Shown piece by piece: positions 18,293 to 29,198 of a stretch of DNA of 64,000 nucleotides (position 1 is the stretch's first letter; every line of letters starts with the position of its first letter). The stretch is taken from assembly GCF_000383875.1 (NCBI RefSeq), contig NZ_KB912891.1, forward strand, positions 178,789 through 242,788, written 5' to 3'. The DNA comes from Caldibacillus debilis DSM 16016 (GTDB lineage Bacteria > Bacillota > Bacilli > Bacillales > Caldibacillaceae). Position numbers and translations under genes: made by a program. The notes beneath the pieces were generated by a model. That model saw nothing but the letters and a program-made list of their open reading frames with translations, had not been told where the DNA came from and did not search any database.

Positions 18293-20208
18293 ATGAATTC
18301 CCGCTGGCAGAAATTGATACAAGTACTAAATTCAAATGAAGGTCCTTTTACGAGTTCCCAGCTGGCATCCATATTGCAAGTCAGTTCGAAAACCGTCCGA
18401 AATGATATTAAAGATATAAATAATTTATTGAAAAATTATAAAGCGGAGATTGAATCTTATCGCGGCACCGGCTACAAACTTCGAATCGACGATGAAGAAA
18501 CGTTCAAAAAATTTTGGCAAACCTATGAAACGGAAAAACCGTTTGTACCGACGGAGTCGGAAGACCGCGTCCGCTATATCATGGAAAAATTGCTTCTCCA
18601 GCCCGATTACGTAAAAATGGAAGAACTCGCAGATGAACTATTTATCAGCCGTTCCACCTTACAGAGCGACCTAAAGACTGTCCGCCACATCCTCAGCAAA
18701 TATCATTTAAAGCTTGAGCAAAGGCCCTACTATGGTTTAAAAGTATTGGGCGATGAAATGCAAATCCGTTTTTGCATCTCCCAGTATATATTTAATGATC
18801 ATCACAGTATCGTCGATCAGACCGAGAACTGGATTTCCATTATTCCGAAAGAAGAGCTGGTAACGATTAAAAATGTTATTCTATCAAAATTGCGGAAATA
18901 TAATATTATTATTTCCGATATCAGCCTGCATAACCTGATCACTCATATTGCCATCGCATGTAAGCGGATTCGCGAGGAAAAAGTGGTCAGGATGGTCAAC
19001 GAAGAAATAAAGCAGCTGGAAAATCAAAAGGAATTTTTCGTAGCGAAAGAAATTGTGAAAGACATTGAAGCACGGCTTCATGTATCGTTCCCGAAAAATG
19101 AAGTGGCCTATATATCCATTCACTTGCAAGGTACAAAAATGGTTCCACCACAACTAAAAAGCGAAGAAATAAATGCATTCATTGATGAGGAAATACAAAG
19201 TATCGCCCAGGAAATGGTCAAAAAAATCGATGACAAGTACAGCTTGCATTTGAACGGGGACGAGGAATTGCTCATGGCGTTATGCCTGCATTTAAAGCCG
19301 GCGATCAATCGGCTAAAATATAAAATGAATTTGAGAAATCCGCTCTTAGAGGAAATAAAGACGAAATATCCCCTTTCTTTCGAAGCGGCCGTCATCGGTT
19401 CCGAAGTGTTGGAGGAACGGTTTCATGTAAAAATTGACGAGAAATCGGGTATATTGCCCTCCATATTGAAGTCGCGTTAGAAAGGCAAAAAAAGAGGAAG
19501 AACAAAACCCCCCGCTGTTTAATTGTCTGCGCATCGGGATTGGGAACCGCGCAGCTCCTTTTTTACAAATTAAAAAATAAATTTAACGAAGAGCTGGATA
19601 TTATCGGGACGACGGAATATTATAATTTGAATCAACAATCCTTCAACCATATCGATTTTATTATCAGCACCGTTCCGATCAAAGAAAAATTGCCCGTCCC
19701 TGTGATTCAAGTAAGCTCCATTTTAGGGGAAAGCGACGTAAAAAAGATTGAAAAGGTGATGAATCATGAAGTTTCGGTGATCGATCAGTACTTGCGGGAA
19801 CGGTACACTTTTTTACAGATGGATTTTACGACGCCTGTGGAAGTTATCCGTTTTTTGGGTAATAAACTGATGGAAGACAAAAAGGTTAACAATCAATATA
19901 TCGATTCCGTACTGGAGCGGGAAAAATTTTCACCGACCAGCTTCGGCAATTTAGTGGCCATCCCGCATCCGATTGAACCGCAAACCGATGAAACGTTTTG
20001 GTGCATCGTAACGTTGACGAAACCGATTTCATGGGGAAATCGTCCCGTTCAATTGGTGTTCTTGCTGAATGTGGATAAAAATAAAAAAGACAGTTTAAAA
20101 CCGATGTATCAGGTATTGGTAAAGCTGCTGGACAATGTCCCGCTCATCCATCGGCTGTTGCAATGCCAAACGTTTGAAGCTTTTAAGAATGCGTTGAAAG
20201 GCCAATGA
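18293..20208 (+). pseudogene. licR: LicR-type PTS-regulated transcription activator, frameshifted
   Basis: Activator of beta-glucoside PTS genes, controlled by PTS phosphorylation. From ATG at 18293 the first frame carries an N-terminal HTH (LASILQVSSKTVRNDIKDIN), a second HTH and two PRD domains, and stops at 19480. The second frame, readable from about 19446, continues as GYIALHIEVALER, then a Gat-type EIIB domain (CLIVCASGLGTAQLL) and an EIIA domain (NLVAIPHPIEP) to 20208. Joined, the product would be about 638 residues, close to LicR. The break lies near GACGAGAAATCGGG at 19438-19451, where one base is missing or two are extra. Everything else is intact, so a recent mutation or a sequencing error is likely. 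Confidence 0.88.
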
Positions 20209-20356
20209 GTCGGAGGGCAATATCGGAAGCCGGACGCCGATCGGAATTTGCAGAGTTTTTTGTTTATGTACAAGATAGACAAATGAAATTTTATGATAAA
20301 TGAACGGGAACAGAGATCCGAGAAGTAGACGCCGGACAGAAAAGGAGATGGACACA

Positions 20357-20725
20357 TTGGAAAATACGGAAATAATTATGGAAATCATCGCCAATGGCGG
20401 CAATGCCCGAAGTAAAGCGATGAAGGCCATTCAGCTGGCCCAGGAAGGAAAATTTGACGAGGCCAAACAGCTGATCGGCCAAGCGGATGAGGATTTCCTG
20501 CATGCCCATCGCGCGCAAACCGGCCTTATCCAAGAAGAGGTCCGCGGCAAGAAGACGGAAGTGAGCCTTCTAATGGTCCATGCCCAGGACCACCTGATGA
20601 ACGCTTTGACGGTGAGGGATTTGGCAAAAGAGATTATTACTCTGTACGAAACGATTGAACAACTAAAAAAGAAAAAGGCGGCTGAAACTGCGGAGGAGCC
20701 GTGCGGTTGCCCGGCTAATAAGTAA
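20357..20725 (+). CDS. licA: PTS lactose/cellobiose-family EIIA, copy 1
   Basis: Cytosolic phosphocarrier that passes phosphate from HPr to EIIB. The 122-residue protein has the all-helical lac-family EIIA sequence, including NGGNARSKAMKAI and the active-site region LLMVHAQDHLMNAL. A cysteine-containing tail, EEPCGCPANK, extends about 15 residues past the usual end. TTG at 20357, 9 nt after AAAGGAG, is the better start; ATG at 20348 would overlap the ribosome binding site. A second EIIA follows 548 bp downstream. Confidence 0.9.
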   Translation: MENTEIIMEIIANGGNARSKAMKAIQLAQEGKFDEAKQLIGQADEDFLHAHRAQTGLIQEEVRGKKTEVSLLMVHAQDHLMNALTVRDLAKEIITLYETIEQLKKKKAAETAEEPCGCPANK

Positions 20726-21039
20726 AAATTTTAGCACGCGGTTAAAAGAGCGGGCAGCTTGTTTGGCTCATACATATAAGTGTTGCAATGTCTGTTACAA
20801 AATCTGGAAAACTAATGATCGCTCCCTTGCAAAACCGACAAAATGAATATGTCTGCCAAGTTTGTTTAAAACCATAGGACTGCTTTATTCGAATCGTAAT
20901 CCGTATGATGAATATGATGTAGAAAATCATGGCATGAATAGACAGGAGTGAGTCAAAGCCGGTTTTATACCTTTGCTTCAAGGCTGTACCCACAAGCAAA
21001 AAATATTAGCCGATTTACAAAAATTATTTTGTGCAACGG
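20726..21039. other. Spacer between the two EIIA genes, possibly decayed coding DNA
   Basis: No intact gene. The stretch has coding-like, AT-richer composition with stop codons in all frames, including Cys-rich pieces such as YVCQVCLKP. It could be the remains of a gene or mobile element, but I cannot identify one. Confidence 0.35.
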
Positions 21040-21081
21040 AAAGCTATCATTTTCTGGGTTTGGAAAATGATGGCTTTTTTT
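21040..21081 (+). terminator. Terminator between the two EIIA genes
   Basis: AAAGCTATCATTTTC pairs with GAAAATGATGGCTTT over 15 bp with one wobble, followed by a T run. It would separate copy 1 of EIIA from the rest of the PTS genes, which then need their own promoter. Confidence 0.85.
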
Positions 21082-21202
21082 ATAATCATCAATCTATTTA
21101 CTTTCAATGATAGAAGACCTGTGAATGCTTCAATAAAGGAGAATACCCCTTCGAAAACCGGCAAGAAATTGCCATTAATAATGGAAAATCATCCTCTGTA
21201 AT

Positions 21203-21216
21203 TGTCAGCGTTTTCA
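21203..21216. promoter_or_regulatory. Candidate cre site (CcpA operator)
   Basis: TGTCAGCGTTTTCA matches the catabolite-responsive consensus TGNAANCGNNNNCA with one mismatch. It lies 57 nt before the second EIIA gene, as expected for glucose repression of a sugar operon. Confidence 0.5.
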
Positions 21217-21273
21217 TATCACAATAAAGATAGCAGCAAGAGGTTACGGATAGAAAAGAAGGGGTTGTAGAAT

Positions 21274-21594
21274 TTGAAGAATATCGACGTAATTATGGAT
21301 ATCATTGTACATGCCGGCAATGCCCGCAGCAAAGCCATGAATGCAATCAAGTTGGCGGCTGAACAACAGATCGACTCGGCCAAAAAGTTAATCGAGGAAG
21401 CGGGAAAGGACCTGGTGAACGCCCATCAGGTACAAACGCATCTCATACAGGAGGAAACGAGGGGGAATAAGACGGAAGTAAGTCTGTTTATGGTTCATGC
21501 CCAAGATCACCTTATGAATGCGATAACAATTAAGGATCTAGCTTCTGAAATTATCCGTTTGCATGAAATCATTCAAGAACAACTACTAAAATAA
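21274..21594 (+). CDS. PTS lactose/cellobiose-family EIIA, copy 2
   Basis: 106-residue paralogue of the EIIA gene upstream, with the same AGNARSKAMNAIKLA, LIQEETRGNKTEVSL and FMVHAQDHLMNAI blocks. It has the normal family length and lacks the Cys-rich tail of copy 1. TTG start lies 9 nt after GAAGGGG. It leads a run EIIA-EIIB-EIIC-GH1 with short gaps, so it is the likelier working partner of the transporter. Confidence 0.92.
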   Translation: MKNIDVIMDIIVHAGNARSKAMNAIKLAAEQQIDSAKKLIEEAGKDLVNAHQVQTHLIQEETRGNKTEVSLFMVHAQDHLMNAITIKDLASEIIRLHEIIQEQLLK

Positions 21595-21625
21595 TGCGCT
21601 AATCCATTTATAAGGGGGAATAGTG

Positions 21626-21934
21626 GTGAAAAAAATTTTACTCGTTTGTGCTGCCGGGATGTCGACCAGTTTGTTGGTAACTAAAATGGAAGCCGCGGCA
21701 AAGGCAAAAGGATTGGATGTAGAAATTTCTGCAAGTGCAGGCGGAGATCTTTCAAAGGAGGTGGAAGATATCGACATTCTCCTGCTCGGTCCGCAAATAA
21801 GCTTTAAAAAAGATGAGTATCAGAAAAAATACGGAGACAAAATTCCAATTGAAGTGATTGACCCGGTCGATTACGGCATGATGAACGGGGAAAAAGTATT
21901 GGATCAAGCGTTAAAACTGATTGAAGGAAAGTAA
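21626..21934 (+). CDS. licB: PTS cellobiose/lichenan-family EIIB
   Basis: Cytosolic phosphocarrier of 102 residues. The phosphorylated Cys is at position 8 in LLVCAAGMSTS; the sequence follows the lac-family EIIB fold to the end, LLGPQISFKKDEY included. GTG at 21626 is preferred over GTG at 21623 because AGGGGGA then has 6-7 nt spacing. It lies between EIIA and EIIC in the operon. Confidence 0.93.
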   Translation: MKKILLVCAAGMSTSLLVTKMEAAAKAKGLDVEISASAGGDLSKEVEDIDILLLGPQISFKKDEYQKKYGDKIPIEVIDPVDYGMMNGEKVLDQALKLIEGK

Positions 21935-21986
21935 TTGCTTCGATGGCGATTAAGGGTAATGAAGAATAAAAAATGGAGGGAAACAT

Positions 21987-23276
21987 ATGAACCTAAATAT
22001 GGAGGGACTGCAAAATAAGATTTTGCCGGTTGCAACGAAAATTTCTAACAATAAATATTTAAGTTCCATAACCGATGGTTTGTCATCCGTTTTGCCGGCA
22101 ATTCTTGTGGGTGCTATTTGTACTTTGCTCAACAATTTACCATGGGATCCTTATCAAAAACTTCTTGACTCCATCGGAATCAAACCTTATCTATCCATTG
22201 CCGTTAACTTTACAACAGATATTATCGCCTTGCTGGCTGTATACTTTATCGCAATGAATTTGGTGAGAAAATTTGATATGGATGGTGCTATTGCCGGATC
22301 CTTTGGTATTATATCATTCCTCATCCTTACACCGTTACAGAAGGTAGAAAGTGATGGCACGGTTTCAAATCTCATACCGTTCACATGGTTAGGCGCAACG
22401 GGATTATTTGTGGCCATCATACTCGGTCTTTCCGTTGGGAGGCTTTACGTCGCAATTATTAAAAAAGGATTGATTATTAAAATGCCTGAAGGCGTTCCGC
22501 CAACAATTACAAAATCTTTTGCCGGGCTGATTCCGGGATTTATCATTATCGGACTCGTTTTGATCGTGAAATTCATTTTTGATTGTACGCCTTATGGAAG
22601 TTTGCATCAGTTTATTTACACGTTTATTCAAACTCCTTTGCAAGGATTGGGCGGAAGCATATGGTCATATCTGTTGGTCATGTTTTTAGCACATTTTCTT
22701 TGGCTGTTCGGCATCCATGGCATGATGGTAGTTTTGTCAGTGATGATGCCGATATGGATGGCTTTAGACTTGGAAAATCTTAATGCTTATAATGCCGGGG
22801 AACCTCTTCCGAATATTGTCGGGCTTGCCTTTTGTATGGTATACACCTTGCTTGGAGGTTCCGGGGCCACATTAGGATTGAACTTATTGATGCTGTTTCG
22901 TTCAAAAAGCAAACGTTATAAAACTTTAGGCAGATTAGCCATTCCCGCAGGGATCTGCGGAATCAATGAACCGATTATTTTTGGAACGCCGATCATCTTA
23001 AATCCGTTATTGGCCATCCCCTTTATACTGGCACCTCTTACCTTATCGATTCTTGCTTATATTGCAACGGTTATCGGTCTTGTCCCGCATTTAATGGGAG
23101 CCCAATTGCCTTTGGGTGTACCGATTATTGCTTCTGGATTTTTACAAGGCAGCTGGAGAATAGTCATTTTACAAATCGTTCTCGTGTTTGTGGCCACGGC
23201 GATTTATTATCCCTTCTATAAAATAGCCGAAAAGAAAGCTGTTGAAGAAGAAACGCAAGGGGAAAAAACAAACTGA
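21987..23276 (+). CDS. licC: PTS cellobiose/lichenan-family EIIC permease
   Basis: Integral membrane component of 429 residues that translocates and couples phosphorylation of the beta-glucoside. About ten hydrophobic segments are visible. Family marks include the DGLSSVLPAILVGAI opening and GGSGATLGLNLLM and GICGINEPIIFGTPI near residues 292-340, the sugar-binding region of lac-type EIIC. ATG follows GGAGGGAAAC. Within this run the order is EIIA-EIIB-EIIC, unlike licB-licC-licA of B. subtilis. Confidence 0.93.
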   Translation: MNLNMEGLQNKILPVATKISNNKYLSSITDGLSSVLPAILVGAICTLLNNLPWDPYQKLLDSIGIKPYLSIAVNFTTDIIALLAVYFIAMNLVRKFDMDGAIAGSFGIISFLILTPLQKVESDGTVSNLIPFTWLGATGLFVAIILGLSVGRLYVAIIKKGLIIKMPEGVPPTITKSFAGLIPGFIIIGLVLIVKFIFDCTPYGSLHQFIYTFIQTPLQGLGGSIWSYLLVMFLAHFLWLFGIHGMMVVLSVMMPIWMALDLENLNAYNAGEPLPNIVGLAFCMVYTLLGGSGATLGLNLLMLFRSKSKRYKTLGRLAIPAGICGINEPIIFGTPIILNPLLAIPFILAPLTLSILAYIATVIGLVPHLMGAQLPLGVPIIASGFLQGSWRIVILQIVLVFVATAIYYPFYKIAEKKAVEEETQGEKTN

Positions 23277-23285
23277 AGACGCTAA

Positions 23286-24731
<1,446 letters not shown>

Positions 24732-24751
24732 AAGTCTTTAAGAATATTAAA

Positions 24752-24802
24752 CCTCCCCGGAAGACAGTACGTACAAACTGTCCAGAAGGGGAGGATTTTT
24801 TT
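24752..24802 (+). terminator. Terminator of the beta-glucoside operon
   Basis: CCTCCCC pairs with GGGGAGG, with an inner GACAGT/ACTGTC helix, followed by a run of seven T. Confidence 0.85.
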
Positions 24803-25000
24803 GAAAATCATCGCTTTTGTTCTTAACTAAGCCAATTGAAGGTGATCTGGCATTCTTTTGAAAAATCGCTAAGAGCACTGAAAAACGGCAGATCAAATCT
24901 GCCCCTTAAACCCAGTGGCAAAGAATGGCTTGATTGACTGTATGCCTATTAAGATTCCATCCCTGTTTTCCGTCCGCTTAATAATAGAAAACCAATTTTT

Positions 25001-26023
25001 TCATATCCCCCACTCGAACCACCTCCCGTGCCCGGCCGTTTTTCCGATCGTTTTTTCGACTTTTTGGCCGTTGATGAAATAATCGAGATGAAGTTCGCCG
25101 TCTGCGATGTTGTTGTATAAATGGAAGACATCCCGTCTTTTCCCGATCGTTTCCATTTCCTTCAACAATCGGATTTTCCCTTCCGGGGGGATTTGATTGG
25201 CCACATGGGTATGGAAGACGCAAAGGGCGGAATCGGCGGGGATTTGGCCGGCGATGCGGGGAAGAAGCGCCACGCCGTCACCTTCGATCAAATGTAAGGC
25301 CGCTTCTTTTGCCAGCCGGGAAGCCTTGAAAAATAATTCCCTTCTTTCCTCGTGTTCAGGCCAGATCAAGGCCAAAAGCCACAATTCGTCCTCGGGATCG
25401 GACAGATCAAGGATATGCAGATCCAAGCCGATGCGATGGCTGACCGGGGGCGGGTCCTTTTCCATGAAGGGAAAATTGCCTCCGCGGATTTCCCCGCGGA
25501 TCCGGATTTCGGAGCTTGCGTTTCCGAAAACTTCGCCCGTTCCGTAGGAATAGCTGTATTGATCCCATAACAGCAGCAGGCCGGCGCTCGTGCCAATTTC
25601 GATGCAGGCCAACGGTTTCGCCGCGGTCCGGTAAATATGGCAAAAGGCCGGATACAGATACGCGCAGCGTCCCACTTCATTGGTTTGCACCAATTTCGAC
25701 TGGAGAAGGGAAATGATTTCCTCCCGGTACATGCGGCAAAAGTCTTTAAAGGGAAGAAAAGCCTCCTCTTTGTTTCGGGGATTGGCCGTCAGGCTCGGAT
25801 AGTATTCCCGCAATTCATGACCGCTTCCTTTCAGCAAAAGGTAATGAACCGTTCCGAAAAGCAAATTGGGGACGGGCTGGCCTTTCTTGGCGAACGAACA
25901 AAGGGCCAGCAGTTCCCCGTCTTCGGCAATCGCGAGCGATAATTGTTCATAGAGCCCGCTCGAACCTCGGCATTCCTCGGCGGCGAAGCGTCGAAACCGC
26001 ACGGCCATCATCTCCAAATTCAT
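25001..26023 (-). CDS. DUF2332 family protein
   Basis: 340-residue cytosolic protein of the DUF2332 family, function unknown. Recognisable blocks are LLFGTVHYLLL near 55, the QTNEVGRCAYLYPAF stretch near 115, and CIEIGTSAGLLLLWDQYSYSYG near 140, which resembles a glycine-rich nucleotide- or SAM-binding loop. LCVFHTHVANQIP follows near 270. ATG start follows CAGGAGCG on the minus strand. It is flanked by unrelated genes in both directions and probably forms its own transcript. Confidence 0.85.
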   Translation of the reverse strand: MNLEMMAVRFRRFAAEECRGSSGLYEQLSLAIAEDGELLALCSFAKKGQPVPNLLFGTVHYLLLKGSGHELREYYPSLTANPRNKEEAFLPFKDFCRMYREEIISLLQSKLVQTNEVGRCAYLYPAFCHIYRTAAKPLACIEIGTSAGLLLLWDQYSYSYGTGEVFGNASSEIRIRGEIRGGNFPFMEKDPPPVSHRIGLDLHILDLSDPEDELWLLALIWPEHEERRELFFKASRLAKEAALHLIEGDGVALLPRIAGQIPADSALCVFHTHVANQIPPEGKIRLLKEMETIGKRRDVFHLYNNIADGELHLDYFINGQKVEKTIGKTAGHGRWFEWGI

Positions 26024-26274
26024 CGTTCCACGCTCCTGAAAATAGCAATTTTATAAAATTTTCCATTATTATAACATATCCGGCACGGACCTTTTTCCCA
26101 ACCGCAGACGGATAATCCGGCGGCCGCAAAAAGGAAAACCAATTTTTTCGCCTCATCGGCATTCCCGCCTCCGGCAACAGTATCCAGTCCGCAAGCCCCA
26201 ATCCTGTATTTTCTTGTTACAAAAGCATTTTTTGCTTAAGATAGTTGAAACAACAGTCACCGATTTTGCAATCA

Positions 26275-26283
26275 CATAATGTA
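26275..26283 (+). promoter_or_regulatory. Possible mother-cell sigma factor -10 (sigma-K like)
   Basis: CATAATGTA fits the CATAnnnTA -10 of sigma-K. An ACC lies 13 nt upstream, shorter than the usual spacing, so the match is only suggestive. Confidence 0.3.
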
Positions 26284-26322
26284 TAGTGTCCGGACAATAA
26301 AAAAAGCTCAAGGAGGATCGAT

Positions 26323-26691
26323 ATGTCAAACAACAAATGGATGAATGATTTTTATGACATGGTTGAGGCAGGGGGAACGAGCCGCTTATCCAAACAAACC
26401 TTGGCCAATATTCTCGTCATTTTAGCCCTGATTACCCAAGTCGGGATCATTCGCATCCTATTTGAAGAAGCAGAGAAGCTGGAAGAAGCCATTGAAGAGA
26501 CATTCAAGAAAAAGCATTCCCGCAAACACGATGGCGATAAATGCGAAAAAGACGATAAAGACGATAAAGACGATGATCTGAAAGGCATCACGGAACTTAA
26601 TAAGTCCGTCGCAGAGGTGCTCGAACAGCTTTGCTGCCTGAAAGAAGCCGTCGTCGATGAATTGAAATTGGGATTTAAATTGCTCGATTAG
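26323..26691 (+). CDS. Small protein with hydrophobic segment and Lys/Asp-rich linker
   Basis: 122 residues, family not recognised. A hydrophobic stretch at 27-46 is followed by an acidic coiled-coil-like segment, a highly charged linker KCEKDDKDDKDDD at 73-85, and a C-terminal helix with paired cysteines (LEQLCCLKEAV, 103-104). Single Cys residues plus charged low-complexity sequence occur in spore coat proteins, and the CATAATGTA box upstream would fit, but that is inference. ATG follows AAGGAGGATCG. Monocistronic, with its own terminator. Confidence 0.8.
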   Translation: MSNNKWMNDFYDMVEAGGTSRLSKQTLANILVILALITQVGIIRILFEEAEKLEEAIEETFKKKHSRKHDGDKCEKDDKDDKDDDLKGITELNKSVAEVLEQLCCLKEAVVDELKLGFKLLD

Positions 26692-26717
26692 AGGGGATTG
26701 TTTTCCCCTCTTTTTTA
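26691..26717 (+). terminator. Terminator of the 26323 gene
   Basis: GAGGGG / CCCCTC stem with TTTTTT; its first base is the last base of the stop codon. Confidence 0.85.
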
Positions 26718-26917
26718 TTTTATTTGTGGGAATGGGAATCTTTTATCCTTCAAAAATTGATAAACTGTTGTTGGAATCCGATGGGCCACGGTAACAGTGG
26801 GCATGATCAGTACATATTCTATTCTGTTATTGTGGATATTTTCAATACAATGGGTAAGATTCGCTGCCGGCAATTTTTAAAAGAGGGTGACGGCGGCAAC
26901 TATCGCCCTTTAACGGC

Positions 26918-27829
26918 TCAGGTTTTTTTGATTTCCATGTAAAAAGCCGTTAAAAATTTCCGCACGTTTATTCGGCACTTCGTTGTCTTTTCTCCCGCTT
27001 CGAGTTCGTTCATGCGCTTCCGGATTTCGGCAAAATCAAACAGCCGGGGGGCGAAGTGCTCGAACGTGGGGTTCGTGTAGTCGGTGAGCCCGAGGGAGGA
27101 CAAATGGGTAAAGGCTTGCAGCACGATGCGGCGGATTCGCTGTTCCATCGCGCGGACTTCTTTTTGTACGGCCGGTTTGTCATGACGGGGGCCGTGGGTT
27201 TTTTCCACAAGTTCCGTGTATAATTCTTTTAAAGGAGGCAGTTCGTGAACGGTCCGTCCCTGCTTTTCCCGCTCCGCCATCCAGCGCATGATCAGCAATA
27301 AATCGGACGCCCCCGTTTCCCCGGCAATGCCCAGCAAAAGAAGGAGATGCTGCGCCTTTTGTTCCAGCGGCGTTTGTCCGGTTTGATGCGAAGGGGAGGT
27401 TTCCGCTTCCTGATCCAACGTCTGCAACAGCTGCCGGATCGAGTCGAGGGAGTGGGCGATCGAGAGATGTTCCGCCACCCGCTTCAATACCGCCGCCACT
27501 TCGTGGCGGTTGATCGGCTTTTGGATGTACGTATCGACGCCGTGAAGGTATGCCTGCCCGACCATTTCTTTATTTTCCACTTGGGAAATCATGACAAACT
27601 GTCCGGTAAACCCTTCCTCTTTTAATTTTTTCATCGTTTGGATGCCGTCGCGTCCAGGCATCAGCAAATCGATCAGCACGACGTCGACGGAATACAATTG
27701 GTTCGCAGATACGTCCAAGCCGTCTTCCGCTTGTCCGACGACTTCCCCGAGCCGGTTTTCCGCAATGATTTTTTCCAGCATTTTTCGCACGACGGCGTCA
27801 TCCTCAATGAGAAAAAAGCGGAGCGGCAT
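26918..27829 (-). CDS. glnL: Response regulator GlnL (YcbB-type)
   Basis: Output half of the glutamine-sensing GlnK-GlnL pair. Residues 1-120 are a receiver domain with the acidic pair D10-D11, phospho-acceptor D54 in VLIDLLMPG and Lys in YIQKPI near 105. The C-terminal half is the YcbB domain, a DNA-binding region found in GlnL and lacking a classical short HTH signature; RIRRIVLQAFTHLSSLGLTDYTNP is its core. The start overlaps the glnK stop by one base (TAATG). It likely activates glutamine uptake genes when glutamine is present. Confidence 0.9.
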   Translation of the reverse strand: MPLRFFLIEDDAVVRKMLEKIIAENRLGEVVGQAEDGLDVSANQLYSVDVVLIDLLMPGRDGIQTMKKLKEEGFTGQFVMISQVENKEMVGQAYLHGVDTYIQKPINRHEVAAVLKRVAEHLSIAHSLDSIRQLLQTLDQEAETSPSHQTGQTPLEQKAQHLLLLLGIAGETGASDLLLIMRWMAEREKQGRTVHELPPLKELYTELVEKTHGPRHDKPAVQKEVRAMEQRIRRIVLQAFTHLSSLGLTDYTNPTFEHFAPRLFDFAEIRKRMNELEAGEKTTKCRINVRKFLTAFYMEIKKT

Positions 27830-29115
27830 TACTTGCGTTCCTCCTTTCGCAACAGCTGGCCGGTGGGAATGGAAAGGCGGAATATCGTTTGTCCGGGTCT
27901 GCTGCTGACAAGCCGGATCTGTCCTTGGAGGCTTTGCACGATGTCCCGCGCATGGGTGAGGCCGATTCCCGTTGACGGGTTCCCGTGAGGATCGTATTTG
28001 GTCGTGAAACCGGGATGAAAAATCCAGTCGGCATCTTCCTTCGCGATACCGGTTCCGGAGTCCGTCACCTCAAAGACGAGATCGCTTTGTTTCAATTCCG
28101 CCTGCAGATGAATCGTGCCGGCGGACGGAATGGCTTCCACGGCGTTGGCGACTAAATTGTTCAAAACGGAGAGCAGGGCGTAGACGTGATCGGTCGACAA
28201 ATCGGCCCGGCACGCATGGGTGAACCGGATCTTTTTCCCCAACAGTTCGGCGAATTTTTCGTTCGCGCGCATAACCATGCCGCAAAGTTCGCTGATCGGA
28301 AGCCGGCGCCGCAGCGGTTCTTGTCCGATCAATTTCGACAGGCCCGAGAAAATGCGCTGCGCATCCTTTTTTACTTCATGGATATGCTCGGCGATGACGA
28401 GGGCGGAATGGGGATCGGCTTTTTTTCCTTCCAAGAGGAGCGAGTACAGGTCATAACTCTTCCGGGTGATTTCTTCCATGTATGCGATCGATTTTTGCAA
28501 GTAAAAGGTTTCCTCATACAGCCCCGTATTGATCATCACAAGGCGTTCCAGTTCCTGTTGCCGCGCTTCCCCTATAGCGCGAAGATGCCTGATCATGAAA
28601 ATATTGTACAGGCCGATGACGCTGAAGCTACGCAAAATCCCGAACAGCATCATCATCGCCACGTTCTGGTAAGTCAGCGCGAACGGTTCGCCGAAGAAAT
28701 GTCGGAAAGCGAGTTCGACCGCGTTGGAAGTGAAATCCAAAGCGGCGCCAAGAAACCCGGCGCGAATCGGCCAGTCCATGTAACGGCGGAAGTTGATGAT
28801 TTTGGCAAGCAACGCGAAGCTCATGTAATAAAAAGCGGCCGGCAGATGGACAGGGAGGCTGCCGGCGAAGGTTTCCCCCGTCAGCATGTCCAGGGCGATG
28901 CGGAATCCGGTCACGAAAAATCCTGTACAAACGCCGATGAAAATCGGCGAAATCGTCGTGAAGGAAATGAGTCCGAAAAAAAATACGGCGCTTCCCAATG
29001 AAAAGCGGAACGAATTATTGAACGGCGTTACTTTCATTTCCCCGAAAAATGCGGCAGCCAAGATCAGAAACACCGCGCCCAAAAACGGCTCACGCGTCGT
29101 TTTCCCCTTTGTCAC
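27829..29115 (-). CDS. glnK: Sensor histidine kinase GlnK (YcbA-type)
   Basis: Membrane sensor kinase of 428 residues. The N-terminal 190 residues hold about six hydrophobic segments; a helical linker then leads to the dimerisation region with AEHIHEVKKDAQRIF. The GHKL ATPase domain shows the N box LNNLVANAVEAIP, G1 VTDSGTGIAKED and G2 STGIGLTHARD. The start is GTG. The pair with GlnL is known from B. subtilis to respond to glutamine. Here it lies directly downstream of the glutamine transporter genes. Confidence 0.9.
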   Translation of the reverse strand: MTKGKTTREPFLGAVFLILAAAFFGEMKVTPFNNSFRFSLGSAVFFFGLISFTTISPIFIGVCTGFFVTGFRIALDMLTGETFAGSLPVHLPAAFYYMSFALLAKIINFRRYMDWPIRAGFLGAALDFTSNAVELAFRHFFGEPFALTYQNVAMMMLFGILRSFSVIGLYNIFMIRHLRAIGEARQQELERLVMINTGLYEETFYLQKSIAYMEEITRKSYDLYSLLLEGKKADPHSALVIAEHIHEVKKDAQRIFSGLSKLIGQEPLRRRLPISELCGMVMRANEKFAELLGKKIRFTHACRADLSTDHVYALLSVLNNLVANAVEAIPSAGTIHLQAELKQSDLVFEVTDSGTGIAKEDADWIFHPGFTTKYDPHGNPSTGIGLTHARDIVQSLQGQIRLVSSRPGQTIFRLSIPTGQLLRKEERK

Positions 29116-29198
29116 ACATCTTTCACCATCCCCTTTCTATTATATAACAGATGGGCGGTGAATTTTTATAATTAATTTTTCTGGAAAAAATTGCCGCT

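Noticed and set aside
20742-20999. 85-codon minus-strand frame between the EIIA genes, or a transposase remnant
   Set aside because: No ribosome binding site and no transposase motif or terminal inverted repeat could be identified on either strand.
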